Shown: one piece after another, positions 58,306-64,000 of the stretch
Position numbering within the stretch: the stretch's first letter is position 1
Layout: each line of letters opens with the position of its first letter
Origin: Gammaproteobacteria bacterium
Lineage (GTDB): Bacteria; Pseudomonadota; Gammaproteobacteria; Pseudomonadales; Azotimanducaceae
Direction of reading: 5' to 3'
Assembly: GCA_021773565.1 (NCBI GenBank)
Contig: JAJFJZ010000013.1
Coordinates: 1 to 64,000 of the forward strand
Length of the DNA stretch: 64,000 nt
Notes under the pieces: model-generated
Databases searched by the model: none
The model's input: only the letters and a program-made list of their open reading frames with translations
What the model was told of the DNA's origin: nothing
Position numbers and translations under genes: made by a program

Positions 58306-60303
58306 TCATACAGGTGTTCGTCGTTCGATATCTATAACGTCCGGAACACTTCTTATTTTTGCTATAACTTTCGCAAGAAGTACAAAATCATGTATTAGGC
58401 TTGTAACACTAATACTAGCAGTATTTTTCGCCGAATCCGTAGTCGCATTCAATGATAACATGGTGATATGTTCGTCATTTAATATCTGAGTAATATCCTG
58501 AAGCAATCCGGGCCGATTGCGACAATGAACAAATAGAAGTTCCTGCTGCAAATTTTCTTCTTTAACATCCAGCAAATCCATCTGTCGCTGTAGCAGTTTT
58601 TCTACTCCGGAATTTTTGAGGATATCCAGTACCTGACAACTCCCAAGGGATATCGCGTGATAAAAAGCGTCGATTGACTTAAAACCCATTTTCGATGCAA
58701 TCTCAGCTATTCCAGTAGAATCGTTAAACCGCAGGTTCAACCTTTCCAATCCCTGCATAAAAAGTTTTTCCCCGGCCGCGATGTTCTCGGAAGCACTACG
58801 ACCACGAAACCAGGCCTGGATCTTTGCACGAGCTCGCGTGGTTGTTACAAAACCGCTTGAAATCTCCAACCACTCACGATTTGGCTCCAGCTCCGAAGCC
58901 ACTATGATTTCCACACGCTGGCCTGTTAGCAATGCACTGTTAAGCGCTACCTCTTTTCCATCAACCCTTGCACCAATACAGCGATGTCCAATGTCGGTAT
59001 GAATTCGATATGCAAAATCAACGGGCGTTGAATCCTGAGCCAGGTCCACGACATGTCCGTCAGGTGTGTACACATACACCCGGTGTTCTTTCAAACCGCT
59101 TGTCAATTCGGAGGCAATGGAAATATTTTCATTTTCACTACCGCCGCTCAGTACCTGGCGCAACCAATCAAGTTTTTCGGAATGTATCGATTCTTCCAGT
59201 TGCAGGGTTTTCGGTTCCTGGCTCTTGTAGAGCCAATGTGCACAAACGCCAAGTTCAGATTCACGATGCATCTCTGTTGTTTTTATCTGCACCTCCAAAA
59301 CACTACCCTCAGTATCATATACAGCGGTGTGAATCGCCTGATAACCATTACTCTTCGCATTGGCGATATAATCATCAAATTCTTTTGGAATGTGTGACCA
59401 GTTGGTATGAACGACACCAAGTACTGCGTAACAATCCGCCACCGTTTCTACCAGCACCCGCACCGCAAGACCATCATATATTTCTGAAAACTCAACGCCT
59501 TTGCGTTGCATCTTCTTCCAAATGCTGTAAATGTGTTTGGCACGACCTTCCACAATGGCTGTAATGCCCGCACTGGTTAACAATTGTTCCAAAAACGACG
59601 TGTGTTCGGTAATCTGGATTTCTCTGTGTTCGCGTCTCCTGGCAAGACTTTTTGCCACACGTTTGTATTCATCAGCCTGTAAATACCTGAAGGCAAGATC
59701 TTCCAGCTCCCACTTCAGCCTCCAGATGCCCAGGCGATTGGCCAAAGGTGCAAAAAAAGACAGGGTCTCCTGTGCCATTCGTAGTCGTCTTGAGCGCGCT
59801 GCGTTCTTCGCCAATCGAAGTGCAATGATTCGCTCAGCCAGCGTAAGAACTGCCACCCTTACATCGTCTGTGAGGGCTACCAATAATTTTCCTACATTTT
59901 CAGATTGATTGCGTTCCTCATTCTTCAGCAAAGCAGGGTTGGTTAAATTTAGTGTACTGATTGTTGACATGCGATTAACTTGCCTGACAAGGCGTGCAAT
60001 GTTGGCACCAAAATAATGTTCTACTTCCGAAAGCTTCACATGCCTGCCACGTTGCGCACGATAAATAATAGCAACGACAATCGAGTCTGTGTCCTGATGC
60101 AAATTTCCCAGTAGATCACCAAACTCCATTCCAACTCTTAGAAGCTTTTCTCCGTTACGGGATATTTTTGCTACAAAATTACATGCTTTTGTAAGGGCCG
60201 GTCCATCAAGACCGGTATGGCGCTCACACAATCTTGAGACCCAAAATTGCCTATCAAGCTGGCCATTTTTTCTTAGCGGATAGTCGTCTGTGGGTTTAAC
60301 CAT
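58306..60303 (-). CDS. relA: (p)ppGpp synthetase RelA, lacking the zinc-finger domain
   Basis: RelA makes ppGpp/pppGpp on ribosomes stalled by uncharged tRNA. A degenerate hydrolase domain without the HD motif fills the first 200 residues. The synthetase carries VEGRAKHIYSIWKKM, IYDGLAVRVLV and EFDDYIANAKSNGYQAIHTAV (about 308-328). TGS (about 404-468) and a helical region follow. The ACT domain starts near 585 (HCRNRPGLLQDITQIL). The chain is 665 residues against about 744 in E. coli, and the CCxPxPGD zinc-finger segment between the helical and ACT regions is absent. The neighbour rlmD supports RelA rather than SpoT. Confidence 0.93.
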   Translation of the reverse strand: MVKPTDDYPLRKNGQLDRQFWVSRLCERHTGLDGPALTKACNFVAKISRNGEKLLRVGMEFGDLLGNLHQDTDSIVVAIIYRAQRGRHVKLSEVEHYFGANIARLVRQVNRMSTISTLNLTNPALLKNEERNQSENVGKLLVALTDDVRVAVLTLAERIIALRLAKNAARSRRLRMAQETLSFFAPLANRLGIWRLKWELEDLAFRYLQADEYKRVAKSLARRREHREIQITEHTSFLEQLLTSAGITAIVEGRAKHIYSIWKKMQRKGVEFSEIYDGLAVRVLVETVADCYAVLGVVHTNWSHIPKEFDDYIANAKSNGYQAIHTAVYDTEGSVLEVQIKTTEMHRESELGVCAHWLYKSQEPKTLQLEESIHSEKLDWLRQVLSGGSENENISIASELTSGLKEHRVYVYTPDGHVVDLAQDSTPVDFAYRIHTDIGHRCIGARVDGKEVALNSALLTGQRVEIIVASELEPNREWLEISSGFVTTTRARAKIQAWFRGRSASENIAAGEKLFMQGLERLNLRFNDSTGIAEIASKMGFKSIDAFYHAISLGSCQVLDILKNSGVEKLLQRQMDLLDVKEENLQQELLFVHCRNRPGLLQDITQILNDEHITMLSLNATTDSAKNTASISVTSLIHDFVLLAKVIAKIRSVPDVIDIERRTPV

Positions 60304-60304
60304 T

Positions 60305-61741
60305 TTATGCGATGCACCCGTTGTTATTCAGGGCACGCCGAAACAAACCCAATGTCTCCACATGGCTGGTCTGCGGAAACATATCAAAAACCTGAACTGT
60401 TTCGAGTGTGAAGCCCAATGCACTCAGCTCAGCCGCATCCTTTGCAAAACTTTCCGGATTACAACTGATATAGGCCAGTCTCACAACACAGCTGGCAGCA
60501 ATTAGAGCCATTGCCCCACCTATTCCTGAACGTGGGGGATCAATCAGCATTTTATTGTACAACTCTAAATCTCCCACCAATTGCCGGGTTTCCGTCATTG
60601 GTGCATATAAATCTACTTGTTCAAACTGCACACGGCCCGACAGTCCGTTGTAACGCGCATTATGCGTTGCACGGGTAACCAGTCCTGCATCTCCTTCCAG
60701 ACCAAGCACAGCGCCCGCAGTTCGAGCCATAGGCAGACTAAAATTTCCAACACCGCAAAATAATTCCAGCACCCGATCCGAAACGCCCAATTCTAATCCC
60801 GTAACCGCGGCCCCAACGAGGTGTTGATTGCACTCCGCGTTTATTTGTACAAAATCATTTACCTTATGGAAAATAGTAATCCCGTAATCCTGAATTGAAT
60901 AACTCAAACTGGCAGCAGTAACCTGTTCTTCTGACTCCGCCGAATTAGAAAGATTTTGTTCAGTATGAGGTCTTCCAAATAATAACTTCACACTTTCATA
61001 CCCATCTGCTTGGGAAAACACCAGGAGGCCAGTACTACGATGGAATTGTTCAAGCAGGGCAAAATCCTGCTCATTAAAATCTGTAAGATGTCGTAGAATA
61101 ATGGCCGCGTCCAGATCTCCTGCTGCCAGCTCAATTTGTGGGATTTTTTCGCGATTATTCAAGCGAGCAATCAGCGTCTGAATGTTCTCGAGTTGAGATG
61201 CAAATGGTTCTGCAAGAATCAGGCACTCGGACATCTCGACAATTTTTCCCCCGAATCCTTCCCTGAACCCCACAAGCACTCGTTGTTTTGCGGCTACGTA
61301 TCTTACCCCCATACGGGCACGGCGACGGTAAAGATATTTGGGACCCGACACAGGACTCAAATTGCATGCTACTGCTACCTGATATTTTGAAAGTGACTCC
61401 AAAAGATTCCGGTTTTTTATCTCAAGCTGATAGTCCTGGTCAATGTGCTGCAAAGTGCATCCGCCGCATGCAATAAAATTTTTGCACGGTGCGTTAACAC
61501 GGTGAACGGAAGCAAGTTCTACCCTTGAAGGCCTGGCATACCACTGCCCGCGTCGTTTGGTAATTACATCTATGACCAGGTTTTCGCCCGGCAGGGCTGC
61601 CTTGACATTCACAGTGCGCGGGCCATGTTCCTGTTCCACCAGTAAAGCGCCAAGACCCTTCTCATTCAGGGTTTCTATAGTTACGCGCAGGTCGCGTGGA
61701 TATCTCTTTCGTCTTCTAATACCTGCGCCCTCCCGCGTCAT
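60305..61741 (-). CDS. rlmD: 23S rRNA (uracil-1939-C5)-methyltransferase RlmD
   Basis: RlmD methylates U1939 of 23S rRNA. An N-terminal TRAM domain precedes the 4Fe-4S cysteines (CKNFIACGGCTLQHI). The methyltransferase core has VLELFCGVGNFSLPMA, MLIDPPRSGIG and the catalytic Cys in AYISCNPESFAKDA. I chose the ATG at 61741 (478 residues), since the GTG at 61780 extends into recO without adding family sequence. The stop lies one base before the relA start codon. Confidence 0.95.
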   Translation of the reverse strand: MTREGAGIRRRKRYPRDLRVTIETLNEKGLGALLVEQEHGPRTVNVKAALPGENLVIDVITKRRGQWYARPSRVELASVHRVNAPCKNFIACGGCTLQHIDQDYQLEIKNRNLLESLSKYQVAVACNLSPVSGPKYLYRRRARMGVRYVAAKQRVLVGFREGFGGKIVEMSECLILAEPFASQLENIQTLIARLNNREKIPQIELAAGDLDAAIILRHLTDFNEQDFALLEQFHRSTGLLVFSQADGYESVKLLFGRPHTEQNLSNSAESEEQVTAASLSYSIQDYGITIFHKVNDFVQINAECNQHLVGAAVTGLELGVSDRVLELFCGVGNFSLPMARTAGAVLGLEGDAGLVTRATHNARYNGLSGRVQFEQVDLYAPMTETRQLVGDLELYNKMLIDPPRSGIGGAMALIAASCVVRLAYISCNPESFAKDAAELSALGFTLETVQVFDMFPQTSHVETLGLFRRALNNNGCIA

Positions 61742-62471
61742 GTGAAAGAAAAAGGGAACGGCTGTGTAATGGTTTACCACCCGTGTGAGCTCGAAGGGCA
61801 GCGCGCATAACTTTTTTTGCTGCCCTTAGGGTGGCGGTATCGCAATAGTTCGAACTGGCTATATTCAGCAGTAGCTGGCCCTGAAACGACTCCAACTCCG
61901 TTACTTCCTTATACCCCTCGAAATCGTCAATGATCTGCCCTATCTGGATAAAACCCTGATTTGGGCTATAGCGATATAAAGCCGGGGCCAGTATCTTGCT
62001 ACCGTCTGCCATGTTTGTGTCAAATTGCACTTCATAACCAATTTCCCTCAGCAACAATTTTTCGAATTCACGCAAATGGACTTCCAACGAAGGCAATCTT
62101 TCATTTCCACACGCACCTAAAAGTTCCAGAGTCAGGCGGTAACCATCAAAAAGTTGTGGATGTGGATCAAAGGGTTGCAACAACAACATGAGAATTTCGT
62201 TCAGGTATATTGCACTCAACATGGCCTTGCCGGTCAATTGGTGGTATTGCAAGCCATCACGAGCCGTCAAGGTTTTTAGCTGCGCTTTTCCTGACCAGGA
62301 AGCCTCCCCACGCACAAAGGGAACGAGTTCAAATTTGGATTTAGCTCGACGCGCTCCGTTGGCAACAACACTAAGACGGCCGTGATTTCGGGTGAATATC
62401 TCCACCAGGCAGCTCGTTTCCCGATACGCGCGCACATGAAGCACATAGGAATCTTGTTGCGTCACACGCAT
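61716..62471 (-). CDS. recO: DNA repair protein RecO
   Basis: RecO loads RecA onto SSB-coated gaps together with RecF and RecR. The 251-residue protein starts with an OB-fold (SYVLHVRAYRETSCLVEIFTRNHGRLSVVANGARR) and continues with the helical NEILMLLLQPFDPHPQLFDGY region. The zinc cysteines of some relatives are not evident. It follows era by 37 bp in the usual rnc-era-recO order. The last 26 bp overlap rlmD. Confidence 0.95.
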   Translation of the reverse strand: MRVTQQDSYVLHVRAYRETSCLVEIFTRNHGRLSVVANGARRAKSKFELVPFVRGEASWSGKAQLKTLTARDGLQYHQLTGKAMLSAIYLNEILMLLLQPFDPHPQLFDGYRLTLELLGACGNERLPSLEVHLREFEKLLLREIGYEVQFDTNMADGSKILAPALYRYSPNQGFIQIGQIIDDFEGYKEVTELESFQGQLLLNIASSNYCDTATLRAAKKVMRAALRAHTGGKPLHSRSLFLSHDAGGRRY

Positions 62472-62508
62472 AAATCTGTCCGAAGAACTCTAAAGAATGA
62501 AAAACCTA

Positions 62509-63426
62509 TTAGTCATACCCCAGATGTTTAAGCGTCTGGTCACTATTGGTCCACCCTGTTTTAACCTTAACCCACAACCGAAGCATTACCTTCTGTTCTA
62601 TTAACCGCTCTATATCAATTCTGGCATCCTGCCCAACGGATTTTAAAAGTGCGCCCTTTCGTCCTATCACGATAGCCTTTTGTCCTTCCCTCTCAACGTA
62701 GATTACAGCGCTGATATGCACCACGCCTGATTGAAGTTTGTAATTTTCAATCACTACCGTCTGCCGGTGTGGTAATTCATCTCCCAGTCTCCTCATCAGT
62801 TTTTCACGAATAATCTCCCCGATTAAAAACCGTTCAGATTTATCCGTTAGTTGATCTGCGGGGAAAAGATGCGGTCCGCGTGGTAATTTGTCCAGAATCA
62901 TATTGCGCAGTTCGCACACTCCGTCATCCTTGAGGGCGGATATCGGCATGATTTCCTGAAAACCGGTTTTCGCAGAGACCTCCTGCATATACGGTAACAA
63001 AAGTTCCTTGTCTCTCATCAGGTCAATTTTGTTAATAACACAGTACACATCCATATTCGAGCTGCGAACATGCCGCAAAACAACTTCATCTTCTTCAGTC
63101 CAGCGCTGCCCTTCAATCACCATGATGACCAGGTCAACGTCAAACAGGACCGAAGTTGCTGTGCGTACCATATATCGATTAATCGCCCTGTCGCTAGGTT
63201 CATGGATTCCAGGCGTATCCACAAATATGGCCTGTGCATTCCCCTCTGTATGCAAACCCAACAAAGTATGCCGGGTTGTCTGGGGTTTGCGCGATGTTAT
63301 AGATAACTTTCTACCCAACAGATGATTCAGCAAGGTAGATTTGCCCACATTTGGACGACCTACAATTGCGACATAGCCACAGCGAGTATTCTGCTCTGGA
63401 TTATTAAAGTCCGGGATATCGGGCAA
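62509..63426 (-). CDS. era: GTPase Era
   Basis: Era is a ribosome-assembly GTPase that binds the 3' end of 16S rRNA. The 305-residue protein has G1 GRPNVGKSTLLNHLLG, G3 DTPGIHE, G4 NKIDL, and a KH domain with VIGRKGALLKSVGQDARIDIE. The start is a TTG at 63426, with AAGGA seven bases ahead; a stop upstream in frame leaves no ATG. It follows rnc by 30 bp. Confidence 0.97.
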   Translation of the reverse strand: MPDIPDFNNPEQNTRCGYVAIVGRPNVGKSTLLNHLLGRKLSITSRKPQTTRHTLLGLHTEGNAQAIFVDTPGIHEPSDRAINRYMVRTATSVLFDVDLVIMVIEGQRWTEEDEVVLRHVRSSNMDVYCVINKIDLMRDKELLLPYMQEVSAKTGFQEIMPISALKDDGVCELRNMILDKLPRGPHLFPADQLTDKSERFLIGEIIREKLMRRLGDELPHRQTVVIENYKLQSGVVHISAVIYVEREGQKAIVIGRKGALLKSVGQDARIDIERLIEQKVMLRLWVKVKTGWTNSDQTLKHLGYD

Positions 63427-63456
63427 GCTTGAATCCTTTCCATTTATACAGGATCA

Positions 63457-64000
63457 TCATTTGGGTTCCGGAGAGGACAGCATATTGAACACTTTTTCTG
63501 CAGCCAGCTTTTCCGCAGATTTTCGACTGGCGGCCTGAGCCTGGGCAGAGACCCCCAGTTCCTCTACCCGGCAACTCAAGGTAAACACCTGGGCATGCGG
63601 CTGACCAGAAGTCTCCACAATACTATAACTGGGAAGTGACAGCCCGCGAGCCTGCAACAGTTCCTGGAGCCTGGATTTAAAATCCTGAATAGGTATGTCC
63701 ATCAGTCGTTTTGATCGATTCCTGAACAGACGAATAACCACAATACGCAGTGCATCAATCCCCCCATCCAGCAATATGGCACCAAATACCGCTTCAAGGG
63801 CATTAGCTAATATGGAGGCACGCGAAGCTCCACCGCTGCTCCGTTCCCCCTGCCCCAGAAAAAGATAATCTCCAAGACCAAGATCTTGCGCCAGCCCACT
63901 CAAACTTGTGCCCCTAACGAGATTAGCGCGCATAAGTGTAAGCTTGTGTTCACTGGCGTTCGGATATTCCTCATATAACATTTCGGCTACAAGATAACCA
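63457..64000 (-). CDS. rnc: Ribonuclease III (N-terminus outside window)
   Basis: RNase III cleaves double-stranded RNA, including rRNA precursors. The visible part reads from GYLVAEMLYEEYP to the stop. It holds LGLGDYLFLGQGERSSGG and the catalytic acidic patch ALEAVFGAILLDGG, then a double-stranded RNA-binding domain with FKSRLQELLQARGL and a basic C-terminus. The N-terminal 45 or so residues, including ERLEFLGD, lie beyond base 64000. The usual lepB-rnc-era order suggests lepB follows to the right. Confidence 0.95.
   Translation of the reverse strand, partial: GYLVAEMLYEEYPNASEHKLTLMRANLVRGTSLSGLAQDLGLGDYLFLGQGERSSGGASRASILANALEAVFGAILLDGGIDALRIVVIRLFRNRSKRLMDIPIQDFKSRLQELLQARGLSLPSYSIVETSGQPHAQVFTLSCRVEELGVSAQAQAASRKSAEKLAAEKVFNMLSSPEPK

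Overview
The window is a stretch of gammaproteobacterial chromosome. Most of it is the widely conserved housekeeping blocks csrA-lysC-alaS-recX-recA / mutS-fdxA / nlpD-pcm-truD-ftsB-eno-kdsA-pyrG-tilS-dnaE-rnhB-lpxB-lpxA-fabZ-lpxD-skp-bamA-rseP-cdsA-uppS-frr-pyrH-tsf-rpsB / map-glnD-dapD-dapE, followed by gspN-gspC-gspD-plsB, rsmJ-tsaB, moeA, a histone H1-like gene and adk-relA-rlmD-recO-era-rnc. Gene content and order (DapD/DapE succinylase route, LpxA/B/D, BamA/Skp, RelA next to RlmD, GlnD) point to a Gram-negative gammaproteobacterium. I cannot name the order or genus from sequence reading alone.

Left edge (1 to about 5,760) is accessory DNA. A DoxX gene is followed by 1.2 kb of mobile-element debris: a 166-bp mini-element with IS21-like ends and a frameshifted Tn3-type transposase tail. 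Then come a Fic-domain gene, a second orphan IS21-like end, and two long plus one short copy of a tRNA-Ser 3' end, one with a terminator, that look like integration attachment sites. A divergent pair, an isocitrate/isopropylmalate dehydrogenase relative and a TauD-type dioxygenase, separates this debris from csrA.

From csrA to rpsB (5,776 to 41,668) nearly everything is on the minus strand; only mutS and fdxA are plus. This segment links translation (alaS, tsf, rpsB, frr), DNA repair (recA/recX with a LexA box, mutS), replication (dnaE, rnhB), lipid A and KDO synthesis (lpxA/B/D, kdsA, fabZ), outer-membrane biogenesis (bamA, skp, rseP), phospholipid and undecaprenyl lipid synthesis (cdsA, uppS) and nucleotide synthesis (pyrG, pyrH). 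Genes usually found inside these blocks are missing from their expected slots: dxr (cdsA/rseP), ispD and ispF (ftsB/truD), surE (truD/pcm), rpoS (nlpD/fdxA) and accA (dnaE/tilS). All three MEP isoprenoid genes that normally sit here are absent together, which raises the possibility of a different isoprenoid route or relocation.

From map to plsB (41,931 to 53,949) genes are on the plus strand: nitrogen signalling (glnD), diaminopimelate synthesis (dapD, dapE, fed by LysC), three type II secretion genes and the first phospholipid acyltransferase. The final part is mainly minus strand and holds tRNA/rRNA modification, molybdenum cofactor, adenylate kinase, a RelA that lacks the usual zinc-finger domain, and the recO-era-rnc block, cut by the window edge inside rnc.

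The best candidates for a second look are the multiple gene absences, the shortened RelA, the tRNA-Ser island with its Fic gene, the unusual dehydrogenase, and the glnD start lying in an 18-bp tandem repeat. I found no CRISPR array, prophage or complete new multi-gene system.
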